Notes: generated from the sequence alone by a model not told the origin. Positions 1 to 14,380 are shown, counted from the first letter of the stretch. The stretch: DNA of 64,000 nt from Acanthornis magna (GCA_036785705.1 JAWUZG010000029.1:14151501-14215500), one strand, 5' to 3'. Made by a program: numbers and translations.

Positions 1-3000
1 TAATTGAGCTTCACATCTTTGGTAGTATGTAAGTTCAGCACCTCTTGTTCATTTCAGTGTTCATTTCAGACTCAGTAATCCCTCAGACAGTGAATTAAAA
101 CTCACTGATCCTTGAGTCTGCCAGAGGAGGGTATTGTTGAGATGTAATAATGACCAAATATAGAAAGATTTTGGTCTTGGATAGACTAATTTTAGTGCTG
201 GATCTTCTTAACACCAGACCTGCCTAGGTAGAAAGGAAGATGCAATCCCTTTTATATCAGTTGCTGGTGGTTTTAAAAATGTTTATAAATAAGGCTTACA
301 ACTTTTTGGATAAGAAGTGGAGCTGAATCTAGTTTGGCTGTTGCTCTTCAGTACCAACGTTAACACTCAGGGAGCTGGAAAGTTCAGGAAAGTTCTGAGG
401 AGGTGAGCAAAAAGAAGTGCAGATGTTGTGTAATATATCCCCAGAAAATCAAGCTCACAGTGGACTTAAAAATTGTCATGGCAACATGAAGTCACTAAAT
501 ACTGAGTCCAAGTCCCATTTGAAGGTCTGAGGCCCAGAAGAAAGAATAGAGTATTATTACTCTGTAAGTCAATCCAGGATCATATAAATCAAAGCTTCAG
601 AGTAAGGGGTCTGTATTTCCTTTGATGGTTAGAGAGCTCAATAGTTGCTTTCATTCTGGCATCCCATAAGCTAACATTAGTTATGTTGATAGTCTTTGCT
701 ATAAACTATACAAATACGGGAGACTGAATATGAAAATATGTTAGAGCAGCTTTACAACTTGGGCCACAATCTGATTGTCAGAGGGAACAAGCCTCCCTTA
801 TGTGGTGACAAGCAGTGCATAATGAGCTCCAATCTCAGGATCTCTTCAGACTACAATGGGCTTTTTCTTCCCTCAGCTCTGCATTAAGAAAACACCAATT
901 CATTTCTCCACAGTCAGGATCAGGCCCAAAGGCAGAATGTTTGATGGAGACTTGGTTGATGGTTCAACAAATCTTTAATATGTTCTGAAAGACTGAGGGC
1001 TTGCATTTTCTTAGGAGCACATGATTTTCCTGATGTGCCTCCATAGGACCTTCTCCTAGAGGGCTGAAACTACATGGCAGGAGGAACACTAAAGGGAAAG
1101 AGCTTCAAAATCTATAGAAAACATGTTACTACAGTTGTTAAGCACTCATTAATGATCCACTCATACATAAGGTACTTGTCAATGAGGTGAATACTAGCTG
1201 CCCATTCATACTGCTAACTTAAAAAATAGGTCTGGAGGAAACAACACAAGCATGCAGATATAATTTTTGTTCATGGATGTGTGTGCCTGCTTTAGAACAG
1301 TGTAACATAAAAATTATTGTTTCAACCCCACCTGGATTACTGTAGTGTGAAAAGTAAAGGAGTGGCAAAAATAGAGGTACAAGAGACATAGAGGTGAGGA
1401 CAGACTGATGATTCGACTCAAAAAATAAAACAATGACCATAACAGTTGGTAAAGGGTGAATTCTCACATTCTGATGTTTCAGTTTGTATACACACAACAG
1501 ACATGTATAGACAGTCTTCAGACACACGGGACTTTAGTTAAAAGCAGGCAGACCAGATATCAACTTCTAGCAGGAGTCTGGGTGATAAGAGGATAAAAGA
1601 GCTTGAGGCACCATTTCCATGCAAAGAGAGTGCCAGCCAGGTAGAAAAATTCTAAAGTGAAAGCAAGACAAGGGACAAAGTGACACTAGTGTTTGATGGT
1701 TAGTAGAAGTGCTACATTGTGATGGATAGTGCCATGCAGAGCTTCATGAATATGTTGCTAAAGTGCTTTGGTATTCAGAGTTATCCTCCATTCATTTGCA
1801 AAAGTCTGAATTACTGTTGAAAAAAATTTTAGGACTAATTCGAAAACTGAGATTCCTACCAGGACTCTAAGAGTTGTGTTCCCCTGACTGTTAAATCATC
1901 CTTGCATCAGACAGAAGTTTTTTCCTGCTTTGGAGAGGATGGGGAGGACCTAGAGGATTACACAAGCAGATGAGGACACTGGGACCAGGAGGGAGAGGGG
2001 TCTGGTTTTGGCACTTCCTGTGAGATGAGAGGACCTGCTAAGAACATCCAGCTCTCCAGCATGATAGCTTTCACAGAGGTATTAACTCTCTGCAGGCTAG
2101 GTCACACATTTGGGTTTCCTTAGCATAACTGCTTTGGTTTCTGCTAGAACCAGATGCTATTCCAAAGAAAATACCTTTTGCTAGTGCTCATTCTGTTTTG
2201 GCACCAGGCTTAAGCTCTTTTGGCAAAAAGTGAGCTGGTGTGAGCTGTATCACCACTAAGTGGTTTTGGTCAGACTGGTTTGACAATATTTCTAATCTTT
2301 CTTAAGAGTAGACCAAATATGGCTCTGACAGAAGTCTGAGAAGCAGTCTCCAAGGAGAACGTGACTCAGGCGGAAATTGAGGTGGGCCCCAGATGAAAAT
2401 GTAATTCAAAATTGGTTGAGTGTAAAAAGGCAAAAAAAGATAAGTCTTTATGAATGCATTGATCTCTAATACAGGTTCTCTTATTAATTTCTTGTTTTCT
2501 GTGTTATGCCAGGTCTATTGCTTCACTGTCTTCATAAAAGACTAAACACCTCTTAAAAAGAAAAGCTCTCACCGTGATTCAGATTGTTTTATTTTCCATA
2601 TCCCAAGGCACTACATTTTATGACTTTTAATGCCAGCATAAATCTCGGCAATTACATCAACTTTCTATGGAGTAAAACTTGAGTGAGCTGAAGATCAACC
2701 ACCCTGTCTAGTTTGGAAAATTTTTCATTGAGCTAAGGCTTTAGAATAGTGGAAGACATATAAATTACAATGCATTATTCCATTCAAATTCAAACATTTA
2801 GCTTCATGCTTTGAGTCAAGTCTATTTTGCTATGAGTGGTAGGTCTGATGAGGCATGGGGAGTATTTCTAAATCAAACTCAAACTTTGCAGCAACTCTGC
2901 CCCTCTGTTGCACTCAGGTTTCTTACCAATTTGGTTTAGTGGTTTGGTTTTTTTTTCTCTTTTCTCTGTGGCAACATTTAATTCCTTCAAATTGGAAGCC

Positions 3001-3812
3001 TGAGAGTTGATTACAGACAATACTGTCATGTTAAGTAGGTGTTAGGTTTTAAGTGATCGAGACAGAGTTTTCCAGCCTTGCAGTCATGGGTGCATCTTGC
3101 TTTCTTCAGATGAAAACAAGCAGAACTCAGTGTCAGCCTTGGGAGTGGAGTTTTCCTTAGTGAGCTCTGAAGAGGTCTTATGGAATAAGAAACACTGTTC
3201 TGACCCTGGGTGTTGTCTCACTGTGACACAAAGGTGATTGAAGAAAAGCAGTATAATTATAGGAATGTACCTTGATATCTTGAGCATAAGGTATTGAATA
3301 TAATTCTTTAAAATCATCTGGCTCAAAAGTGATTAAATTGCTGTAAAACTTCTAGTTTTGTTTGGTTGTTTGTTTTTTTTTTTAATTACCAATTAGTAAT
3401 TGTCTAATTTTCACTATACCTTTCTCTCCACACATATTTCTTGTTTGAATAAGATGAAAATTTTTTCTCAAATCTTGTAAAGAGTCATACTAGGGAGAGA
3501 AAAGGTTTGAGAAAACAATAAGCAAAAGAAGTCCTCTAACTGCAGACAATGAGTTATTTATATGCATTTTTAAATCTGGAAAGGTAAGATATTAGCAGTT
3601 AGCATTGACACCTATTGTGATATTTAAAAAAAAACTTGAAATTGAGCAACAGCTCAAGGACCATGCCCTTTTTGAATAAACAATAACACAGAATGAAAAA
3701 TACTGCCTAAAAGTCACTTCTCATTGCACCTTGGGTTCTTGTAAGACATGAGTTCAGTGCTTTTATGGAGAAATTAAGTGTTGGCTTATGAGGTTTTTTT
3801 TAATGTTTCTAG
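1..3812 (+). other. Intron upstream of the last SUSD5 exon
   Basis: No exon was recognised here. The stretch is AT-rich, with only short chance open frames on either strand. It ends in a pyrimidine-rich acceptor (T-rich run, then TTTCTAG at 3806-3812) that leads into the open exon at 3813. I infer it is intron of the + strand gene. The Link and sushi exons expected in SUSD5 were not seen, so they should lie to the left of the window. Confidence 0.6.
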
Positions 3813-5086
3813 ATGAAACCGAGGCACACATTGACTATGAAGATAACTTTCCCGATGATAGATCAATACCTATTGTCGAGAATGACCATAGCAATGGCAA
3901 AGAGGAAATCGAGCAGGAGCAATTACAGCTTTCCTTCAGTAAAAATTCAGAGGAAGAAAGAACTGGAAGTACCAAAGGGGTTACTCAGCACACAGACATT
4001 TCTGAAAAAGGAAGCAGGGCACCAACTGAGTCCCCTGTGTCACTGCTAAGCCAAAAAAACTTGTTTTGGTTTCCATCAGAAACTTTCAGTGATCCTGAAT
4101 CAGAGAAAGAGACAGATGACTCCACTAAAGCACAGTTTTCTGAAGGTGATAACCACATCGGAGTGAAGACAGCCTATGATGAACCTGGTGCCAAAATGTT
4201 TTATGACAGTGAGGATTTCCCCATTGGACCCATTCTCACAGCTAATGATACAAAGACAGCGATGGATGCAGTTGCCATCACCGACGAGTCGTGGTTAGAC
4301 GGATATCCAGTAACACAAGATGTGGGAGAGGATGATGAAGAGGAGGGTGATAAAGTTGATGGTTCGATGGGAACGGAAGATGATATCCTCACAACTGACC
4401 AACCGAATCATGTGGAAGTAAGAAAATCGGGAAATGACAGCCCGGCTCCAGAGGAAGGTCTAACACAGATTGTGGAAGCAACAACAGCCGTAGATGATGA
4501 AGGGGCTAAAGAGACACCACTTACATCAGTGAGTGGTCTGGAGAGCTTCAGTGTGAGCAGGGGTTATGATGATGCTGCATGGGAACATCCAGCTACATCT
4601 CTGGAAACTGTGACTCAGGAGCCCAGTACAACAGTGGTGTTTGACATAACCAGCTTAAAAACATCCATGTCAGAATCCTCTGTGATGGTCAGCCCCTCTG
4701 ACCACAGTCCATACACAGAACCAAAAGAAACAACCATCTACCCAGAACAAGTAGCAACCACTGCACCAGCTCCAGACATCATTGCTGACACAGCATCCCA
4801 GGAATTAGCTGAGCAGGAAAATCTCACCCAGGGCCTTGGAGAAAAGCCTGCTCCCACTTCTGAGCCATGTGAGGGAGAGGATTGTCCCAAGTCCAGTAAA
4901 GGTGCTATCATAGCAGTAATAGTGATTCTTCTCTGCTTGTTATTGGTTGCAGCTGTACTGGCAGTGTGGTTTTTCAAAAAATGGCAGCAGAAAAATTCTG
5001 TCTACAAACTAAATGGAAGGTGTCAACCCAGACATCATTGTTACCACCACTACCACCACCAGCACATCGAAATGCAGAAAGTCTAA
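3813..5086 (+). CDS. SUSD5: SUSD5 last coding exon (sushi domain-containing protein 5, C-terminal half)
   Basis: The exon starts after an AG acceptor at 3811-3812. The first two bases complete a split codon, probably Asp (G|AT), and the frame then runs 424 codons to a TAA. An ATG at 3788 in the same frame lies in the intron and is not the start. The product is very acidic and rich in Ser, Thr and Pro, as expected for a glycosylated stalk. It has a juxtamembrane Cys pair (EPCEGEDC), one hydrophobic segment at about 4901-4975 (GAIIAVIVILLCLLLVAAVL), a basic stop-transfer (FFKKWQQK) and a short cytoplasmic tail rich in His. SUSD5 is a Link/sushi-domain type I membrane protein of poorly known role. 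The name rests on topology and on convergence with CRTAP, the known vertebrate gene order. I did not align the full protein, and the Link and sushi exons are outside the window. Confidence 0.75.
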
Positions 5087-5382
5087 CCAGGGGCTTTTTG
5101 GCAGAGATTAGAAGGAAAAACTTACTGACGCTAGAAGGATCACATGACTCATGGATGCTAAAATCCAGCAGTGCAGAAAGCAGAAGAAAAAAAAGAATGC
5201 TAAAAGAACATAGAAGACAGAAAAGATTTCATCCTTTTGAAATTGCAGTATAGCATATTCGACTTTTCAGAGCTAAAGAATCTGTACATTTTTATCACAA
5301 GGGTGATAAAACCCAGCAGGAAACAGTGTGCTCAGTAGTACATCTTCAATTTGTTCTGCTTTTACATTTTGCTCCTATTAAT

Positions 5383-5388
5383 AATAAA
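5383..5388 (+). terminator. Candidate polyadenylation signal AATAAA of SUSD5
   Basis: AATAAA lies about 300 bases after the SUSD5 stop in an AT-rich stretch. It is the first such hexamer noticed downstream. A T-rich and GT-containing stretch follows (ATTTCTGTGTTACC). A longer 3' UTR is possible. Confidence 0.4.
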
Positions 5389-8300
5389 TTAATTGATTAA
5401 TTTCTGTGTTACCTGGTTATAATGTAATGGTAGGGCTGGTCAGGCCTCTTTGGTCTATTCTCAGTGGAAAAGAAGGAGGGAAAAATAGAAGAAGGATGTT
5501 TTTGGAGCAACCACACATTTGGTGTTTGTTCCTTTTTTAGAACCTACCCAAACTGGTTAGGATAAACCATCATAACAAATTATTATCTGATGTGTCTTAA
5601 AAAGAAAAACTATTTGCTACCAGACTTTAATGGATAGTAGTGCAATGATTACTAAGGTAATTTTCTTCAATGTCAAAAATTTAACAAGCCACAAATGTTG
5701 GATTGTTATGCTACTTTTCTGGAAGGTGTTCTTTTAGCCTTAGTGAAGAAATTCCATTCTTATAACTAATCTTCCTGTAGAAATTATGATGTTTCCCTGG
5801 AATTCAGAGAATACTGTAAGTGCCATTCTTCCTTGAGTATCAGCAGGAGAGGAGTCAGAGCACCTTTGAATCCAGGTGTTATGATGAATAGCCTCTTAAT
5901 CGAGAGCCAAACACTGAAGCACTTTCTAGGGGAATCCTATATAAAGTCAGCTGCTTTCTGAATATGATGTTGACTGACCAAGATACTGAATTTTAATTCA
6001 CAGCCAGTATTACCTCTGGCAACCGAAGCCATGTATAATATCTTTGCCATGTGAACTCTGCGAAAAGACTGATTTTTCAACATTTTGCTCTTGCATTGGC
6101 TGGAGGGGTCGACATTGGCTATGGGAGATGGGCAGCCCTTTTGTATGCTGCTTAATGTGGTTTTAAAGACAAAGCAGACCTGGAAATGAAACAAATTGCA
6201 TTTAGTCGATAAAATGCACTCAGCTTCTAGACTGGGTGTTGGTGTAAAAGCACTGAGGCTTTTCCAACAGCACATTCCATTTCCAACAGTTCTGAAAATA
6301 GACAGGAAGAGAGGGGAACATGTTTTCTAGAATCCCTTAGCAGAGTTTGTGTGAGTTTAGTATGAGGTCTTCCTTACCTTTCTGAATGAACAAGAGGAAG
6401 TCTGGCAACTGTGAATAATCTGCAGGTCAGAAATAAATTCATCTGCCATTCAGCCTTAGTCTAAGTGTCAGAAAAGGTGCTTGGGTGGAGCTCATTCCAT
6501 GTTCTGCCTTGAGTCACAGTGGTAATCATCTCTAACTCCATGGAAGGTAGGCTTTATGAAATGGAGTGCAGAATTGGGTCCATCTTACATGCAACCATCA
6601 ATCTCATGGCTGGTAAGCAAAACAAAGCATTTTTAGACAATGGCTATGTGTTATCTTGGAGAGTTTGCCCTCAGAGTGGTAAGAGATGAATCTTGTTGCC
6701 TGGCAAGAGGCACAGTAAATAAAAAAGGACAGAAACTGTACAGATTTGTAAATATGTCTCTGACAAACGCATGACTTTATGCTCTTAATGCATACTACAC
6801 TATGAAATAACCTAGAATTTCTGTTGTAAACTATTTTTTTAATGCAGTTTAAAAAGAAAAACCCAACAATGGATTTTACACTGAGCAAATTTATGGAGAC
6901 TGTTAACTAAAACATATCATCTGTAATCCCAAGGAAATCTGCTGAAAAATAAACATGGGAACATCCATTAAAAATATTGCTTAACTGAAAGGTACAAATA
7001 AGTGTTACAGTTCTGTGTAGTATCATTCAAGATGAAAAGTCAATACTATCTGGCCCAGGAACTGGACATGTAAAAATGAGATTTGAAATATAATTACAAA
7101 CACAAATTGTACAAGGATCTTATTTGAGACTTAGAAACACTTGTTATTCATGAACCAGAAGAAAGTGTACATTAACATAATGCTTTGGAGATATTGAAAT
7201 AAAAATCAAGTTACAAAAACACCAGGAAAGGAAGCGAGTGTGTATGTTCTTGTGCAAATCATCCAGTTTGTCCACAAGTTTATGGAGAAAAGATAGGTGT
7301 GTTACTTTCATAATTCTTTTAGAAGACGCTTTGATATTAAAAATATTGGCTAAAAAGTGTTTCGCTTAGACTGCCAGCCCAGTTCTGCATTAGAACATCT
7401 ACCCTCTTTTGCCACTTCATCTGTTTGTATTCAGAGTATTTACCAGAATGATTCAGGGAGTTTTGGAAAACTAATACTCAGATGGGGATAAAGAGCTCTT
7501 CAATGATACATTTGACTTAGACTTCCTTCTGTGTGTGAAACTTGGCTAATCACAGATAATGGGAATGGCAAACAATATATACATTTTACAATGAATACGA
7601 AATCTGAATATGATATGGTCAAAATACAGTAGGAGATGAATTACAGTAGGAGATTAATTACTTAGGAATCAAAGCTGAAACTGCCAGCTGCAGATTGAAA
7701 TTAGGAGAGGGGAAAAAAGGGGGAAATATCGCACGTGCTTCTGTGATGGTGACATCTAGCCAATAATCTATTACTCTGTGATAAAAGACATGTATCATTC
7801 TCTTCTAGGGAAACCACATATGACCACAGGCTGGCCAGACTCTGCCCACCAGCGTCAAGACTGAGACAAAATCTCCCTTTCCTCTCCTTTCCTTTACTAA
7901 CCTATTAACTCGGCCCCCATTTCATGTGCTAGATCTTGTGCTGTGGTGTCTGGACAGACTGTACAAATCTGCTTCAGCAGGCTGAGAAGTGACACTGTGG
8001 GGTGTGACATCAAAGCTACTGGCAGTGTTTGGGGGTTCAAACCCATACAACCAAAAGGTGTTTGCTCCCCTTTGCACAGAAGCACTGGGTTCATGCATTT
8101 GAGGTGCTTGCTGTGTTCTCAGGCTGAAATCCCCTCAATTTCAGGGGACTGTGTGCTTGTCCTAGCAATATATGCTTATTGTGTTGCACTGCCTTATTGC
8201 TTACTGCACCTCAAAAGCTATTATGCTGGAGATTTGTTGCCATCGGCATTGGACCCAGCATAGATTGATTCTTCAATGCTTTACTTTTCATAATATCCAC

Positions 8301-11300
8301 TAATTTGTAATGCAAAGATACAACATAATACACAGCTGTGAAAGAGCAGATTATGTAGCTATGTGTGGCCATTTAAAAATTAGCCTTTATAAGAAATTAT
8401 TACACCATTGTAAGACTTGTCAAACTACAGGGTTTCAGCTCAGGATAAGACAAATGCTCAGGATAAGACAAGCTCAGGATAAGACAAATGTTTATTCCAT
8501 TTTCAGGTAAGTGATAGTGAGAATGGGGCAAAGGCAGAAAGCCTCTTTTTAATTTTGTTTTGAAGTTAACAGTCATATAAAATTACTCCTCTGACTCCCA
8601 TATTGCCACTTGAAAGTAAGCAAGTTCCATTACTTTGCAAAAGAATTAATCAGGAAAAAAAAGCACATTTGTTACTTCATGACACTGAAAAGACCTACCC
8701 ATGAGATATACCAATGGGAAAAAAAAGTTAAAAATAATCAAAGAAAACTTAGAAAGTTTTTCTACAGGAAAGGTTAGCATTTATAAACTTCAAAATTTGA
8801 ACCCTCTACAGAATTTCATTTCCATGTAACATCAGTACTTTAAGGAGAGAGAAGAGGGGAAGGAGGAGATGGATGTCTAAACCACTGAATATTTCCTTGC
8901 CAAAAATAAATAAATAAAAATGTATCTATTTATTTTAATATTTTTTCCTAGGCACTGAAGAGGACTTAAGATACAAACCTCTGATTTGCTGGGGCGTGCA
9001 ACCCAACTTACTTTGGCTATTTCGTACTTAACTCCTTTTTTGTATAGAGCTTAAACTCTCCACACTAGGTCATTCAAGTCTTGAGTCACCAGGAAAAAGA
9101 AGTCACTGTTTAAAGTATGGCAGACAACCAAAAGTTCAGACAGCTGCAATGAAGGATTACTTGTGGGTTTTTCTCACTGCCTTGCTACAAACTGCATCAC
9201 AGCTCAATGTTCAAACATTATTAAATGGGAATGTTTTCTCTGGCACTGACTACTTCTCCCCACAGTTTAAGTATTGAATTTTTTTAACTGAAGTAGCTTT
9301 GGTTTACAGCTCACATTAGAACTTAAAAACATATTTCCATAGTAGCTGGCATATGCAGGCAACTGTTTATTCTCAGTACCAGCCATAATAAACACTTGTA
9401 CTTTTATTATCCAACAAATCTTTGTCTAATCACAACTCCGTTTTCAGAGCTGTAAAATTTGCATGCTATTTAAACCATTTTTCACAAAGACTGTCTTGAA
9501 ATGGAAAGATTTTCTAAGCATGCCTCCATTATCAATACAGACCAATAATTCACTGTAAAGGATGTGAAGATATATGGCAGGCATTAATGGCAAGTCTACT
9601 GAGAAAAAACTTTGTAAAGCAGGACATGCTATCAGATTTTCAGGGGGATAGAATGACTTGAGGAGACTCATCTTTAATTCTATCCAAAATTTACTCTGGA
9701 AAGTGTGGAGACATGGCACCTCCTTGGCTGGATGGGCTCTTTGGGTGAATTAAGAACAGCAACTGACTAACTTTTGGTTTTATATTCTAGCATTCCAAAG
9801 CAATAAAGCTCTGAAAAATGGAGCAATTTGAATTTGCTTTTGGCTCATGCCTTGTCAACAGAAGTAATGAAGGTCTGCTTGCAGAATTGCTATGGCAAAT
9901 GAAAGGGCCCAGCAAGACATTTGTATTCCCATTAAATTTGCCAGAACTGATCATTCTAAAAGTATTTGCTTTTTGCAGCTGATTTTATTGGCAATTGGAA
10001 TTGCCGAGGCACAGAAGTATGGAGCCTGCAATGCTGTTTCACGGGAGAAAAATTAGGCTTTGAGGAGAAAAATCACTACCACCCTTCTTCCTTCTTTTAA
10101 TGAATGTTGCTCTTTATGAGGATGAATTAGCAAGGAGCCAGTAATAAAAAGAATTGCTATCAGTGAGAGTAGGCATCAATTTGAAAAGGATTATGCTCTT
10201 AGCAGAGTCTGTGGGATGCACTGATTTTCAACCTGTGCATCTCCTCCCTTGTCCAAGCTTTAGTTCTTACATAAGAAAGACTGTCCTGACAGCCAGCGGT
10301 CGTGTTTTCCACCCAAACAAATACCCACCTCAGTGTGACACTGCTTCTGCCAGCTTAGTCTTCAGCTTCCAAGCAGCTCCCCTTCATGCAGGACCCCATT
10401 CAACAAGAACACAAGCCCAGGACTCACTCACACGCAGACCCCTGTGCTTCTGCCAGAAGACAGACTTCACCCACCATACACCTCTAAGTGATGACAGAAT
10501 GACATGCAGATGGACTGTTGCAGACTTGCTTGTGAGCAGTGACAGAGCATCAGAGGACAACAGCAGCTACCAGAATAGCCGGTTTTGTTATTAGAAATGT
10601 GAGCAGTTATTAAAAAGTGACAGCTCTACAACAGGCAGTAATACCACCAAGGTGGACAGAGACACAGTACCAATGCTGTGTTCAAGCCTGTCACATGAAC
10701 ATGGTGTGTTCAACAAGATGATGTTTCCATGAGCATCAGCATCATACCATAAACCTTGCCAAAGGAAGAAATGGAGACAAACCTAAATATCTCATCCAGT
10801 TAGGCAGAAGCTGCTAACATCTGAGGCAGACAACTCTCAGCTGCAGGAATTTGGGGTGGCAGAATGGAGGCAAGAATATTCTCACAGCCTCCCAAGAAGA
10901 GCTGGCAGGATCAGAGAAGTGGAAGAAGAGACACTAAGTCATTACAATCACATGTAAATGTTGGCATATAACAATAGCAGCAGGAAAAGAAAAATCAGTT
11001 AAAAGAACCTGAGAATGTTGAAAAAAGCCACAGAAAATACTGAAGAACTGGAAGAGGAGCTATTCCTCATTAGAAAAGAACAAGGGTTTGAGAACTACTT
11101 GTACTTATTAAGACGGAACTGGCTTGGGAATGTATGTAGTGGAAATTGAGAAAGCCAGAAAAAAATCCACAGACACTTGAACAAAATGAAAAAGGGATCA
11201 TAGCGCAATTTCATGAGGCCACAACATCAAGTTAAATGCAATGGTAAAGGACATCAGACTTACTTCAAGTAGGCTTAAGAAATCATTAGCTAATGGACAT

Positions 11301-12186
11301 CTTAGTAAATCACCAAATCCCCACCTGAGAAGGCACCATGGCAGGGGTTTTTAGCTGCAAGATCAAGAGCTGAGGAAATGAGTGAACATGAGAAGAAATC
11401 AACTAAGGAAGCCTTGAAGACCAAATCACAAACTTGCCAGAAAATTGATAATACCTGAGAGACTTGCAATAACCATTTAAAAACTGTTCGATGAAGAGGA
11501 AAAATCAGGGTTCATAGGCACTAAATGTATCCCCGGTGTAATCTGTTGAAGTCAAATGAATCACAAGACAGGTAACTCTGGTTCTCAGTTTTTACTGAGG
11601 AGTGAAAATATGGCAGTATTTTATCATGTACTTTGCTCTTTAAAAAAGATAATAGGAATCTCAGACAATTAGTCTGAGGATGGAGTTCTCAGGGGAGAGG
11701 GGAATGGAATTCTTTAACTGGAGTTCTTTAACTGGAGAGAAATAATTCTGGGTGGCGAAACAAAGAGGTCCTGGAACTTATTTTCTGTCATCTCGTACCT
11801 ACTCCAGCCTATGGTACTCGCTCCACCAACAGGTAAAACCTGATTAGAAGCTTTATGCACACGTTATTTCCACACGGGATGTACAGTCATGGGACATCTC
11901 GGGTTCAGGAATCTGAATTATAAGCATTGCTCTTGGAGCTTTTGAGGCTTTGCACTGCAGTACCTGCAGACAGCACACAAGAGCTGGGGCACCACAGGAG
12001 CAAACAGCCAGAACTTGGCAGAGCTCTGAAGGCACTTTGGTGAATGGTGATAGCAAAAAAGTACACTAAAAATGCTGTGAAACAAAGGCAATGTAGATGG
12101 ATACATCCATCTCCAAACAGCTCCATGATCTTTAATGGTGGGATTTCTGGATCTGAATGCTAGAATGCAAGGATGAAGCTTTTGGG
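5389..12186. other. Intergenic or SUSD5 3' UTR, no gene recognised
   Basis: AT-rich single-copy-looking DNA. The longest open frame, 10154-10594 on +, shows no domain, signal peptide or splice context. A small tandem repeat at 8438-8489 is listed separately. Short imperfect repeats occur near 7630-7660 (CAGTAGGAGAT twice) and 11705-11740 (TTCTTTAACTGGAG twice). Confidence 0.5.
8438..8489. repeat. Three-copy tandem repeat, 16-18 bp unit
   Basis: The unit GCTCAGGATAAGACAAAT is present at 8438-8455, a two-base-shorter copy at 8456-8471 and a full copy at 8472-8489. A small minisatellite, probably variable in length between individuals. Confidence 0.85.
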
Positions 12187-12565
12187 TATCACAGGATCAC
12201 AGAATAAGCTGAGTTGAAGAGACCCACAAGGATCATAAATTCCAACTCCTGCCCCTGCACAGGACACCCCAAGAGTCACACCATGTGCCTGAGAGCATTG
12301 TCCAAATGTTTCTTGAACTCTGTCAGGCTGTGACCACTTCCCTGGGGAGCCTGTTCCAGGGCACAACCACCCTCCGGGTGAAGAACATTTTTCTAATATC
12401 CAACCTAAACCTCCCCTGACACAACTCCAGGCCATTCCCTTGGGTCCTGGTCACCAGAGAGATCAGTGTCTGCCCCTCTGCCTCTCCCGACAAGGAAGCT
12501 GTAGAGTTCAATGAGCTCTCCCCTCATCAATGGTTGAGTGCCTGAGGACAAAATCTGGAGTTGTC
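12187..12565 (-). mobile_element. CR1 LINE fragment, 3' end
   Basis: Read on the minus strand this matches the 3' part of avian CR1. It has the ACTGGAACAGG-type segment (as CTGTTCCAGG on +), the segment on assigning blame-free consensus positions before it, and an end resembling the CR1 terminal TTCTGTGATCCTGTG near 12190. It is 5'-truncated, as is usual for CR1. Several overlapping open frames here are remnants or chance frames. Confidence 0.85.
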
Positions 12566-14380
12566 CCTGCAGGCTGGAAAGCAAAGGACAAAAGAGGACT
12601 CCAGAGCAGTAACCTCTCTCTTGAGCATACACATACCTCCAACAGAGGAAACTAAGGATAAATTGGAGAAGCTACCCCAGTAGGGTATTATGTGTATTTC
12701 ATGGGGTGAAGTGATGGCTTACAATCAATTGCTTGCAAGCAACATTTAAAAGCAAAGTTCAATTCTTACATAAAATTACAATGAATGGAGTGCTAATGTC
12801 GTGTAGAACAAAACCGTGAGGAAATGTGATACACCCTCTGTCAGTTCGAGGCACACAGCAAGCGCAGATTCCCATCTCCTTACCACCAGCTGCGCTGGGC
12901 AAATCTCCTAAAGGTAAAGGGTTCTTGATATTCATTTTGAGATTAAAACAATCTGCCCATCAAGTTCAGTGGATTAGTTGTGATTGATATTTAAAGCAGG
13001 TAAAAAAGCCAACATGATCTTCCAAACATCTTTCACACTCAAATTCAAATGTGGCACTTCTGTCAGATGCTGAAGGACACTGAAACCTCATCCTATGGAC
13101 TCGCCTTATTCCCTGTAGACACTCAGTAGTGGAGACTGTTACAGCTTACATAAGCTATAGCAGTAACAACTTGGCAAGCTAGAGTAGATCATGTTTTGCC
13201 TTTCTAAAAACTCAAAGCAGATTTTGGATTTGTAATTCACTTCCATTTAGCCGAATTACAGTTCAGTCATTGGAACTGAATGCTCATCTCCCCTTGATGC
13301 AAGCAGGATGAAACCCCTTGCAGGACTTAATCCTTGAAAACAAAAGAGGAAAACACAGGAAATCCTGTATCCTGCTCTGAGTTCAAGGGCATTTCTGCTC
13401 TTCAGTAGACTTAGGCACTAATTCATTACTCTTCTCTATCAAACTTTTTTTCGTCTGTACCATTACTTCTGTATTGGACTCTGCCATACAATTAACAAAA
13501 ATGACAGGAATTCACATGCAAAAATATTTAATTATTCCATTGAAAATCACCTCAGTTTCCACCTGTACTTACCTGTGGATGAAACTATGCAGATAGTCCC
13601 CCAGTCTGAAAAAAATACACAAACTGTTTTTTACAGAGAGCATATTAAATACATCAATCATTGGTATTTCATACAAGATTGATCCCACCTCAACAGGGAC
13701 CACATGTTTTTTCAACAGAAAGAGTAAGAACTGGTAGGAAGAAGAAAAGTATTTTTATTCTCAGTTTCACATAATGGAATTTAATTTAGTTTTCAAGAAA
13801 GATCAACACTGCTTTCAGAATTCTTTAAGGAGTGTTTACAATATCACTAGTTGTGCTTTTTTAATCACCTTATTTCAGCTATTTAAATGTACCTTAATAT
13901 CTTTCAGGTGCACTGGGATTCATTATCACTTTATTCACCATCACATAAAAAGACATATATAAATAATACAATTCATAGCTCAGAAAGAGGAACTGTTATG
14001 TCTTCCATAGTTCATAATCTGACAACAGTTCTTGAGAATTCAGCTGTACTGCTACAACTTAGTAAAAGAGCACCAAAGTGAGAAACCTTAGTGTTATCCC
14101 AGAAAACAGAAATAGTCCGTTTTGTTGTGTTTGTGTAAAGAAAAGAAAGCTCAAGGGGTAAACTCATATGTAGCAGTTCTGCACAGTGGAAAGCCATGCT
14201 CACAGAAGAGTCAGTGCAGCATGGAAGTGACCTTTCAGGAGCGGATCTTGGGACAAAAGGTGCAGCTTAAAGAAGAACCGTTGAGGTATATCTAACTGGA
14301 ACTACAGGTGATCAGAAACAACAGTAACGAGAAATGGTGAGTCTTCACTTCTGTAAAACACTTTGTGGTGGTTTCACTCA
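12566..14380 (-). other. CRTAP 3' UTR and downstream sequence
   Basis: Nothing protein-coding is supported. Minus-strand AATAAA hexamers (TTTATT on +) at 13930-13935 and 13754-13759 would give CRTAP 3' UTRs of about 450-630 bases. The sequence is AT-rich. Which signal is used cannot be read from sequence alone. Confidence 0.45.

Noticed and set aside
3788..3812. ATG at 3788 as start of a 432-residue protein
   Set aside because: Those codons are the T-rich acceptor tract of an intron. The exon starts after AG at 3812 and needs upstream exons.
10154..10594. 146-codon frame on +
   Set aside because: No domain, no splice or promoter context, ordinary codon mix for chance sequence.
12160..12632. 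Several minus-strand frames of 60-90 codons
   Set aside because: They lie within or beside a CR1 3' fragment and do not form a protein.
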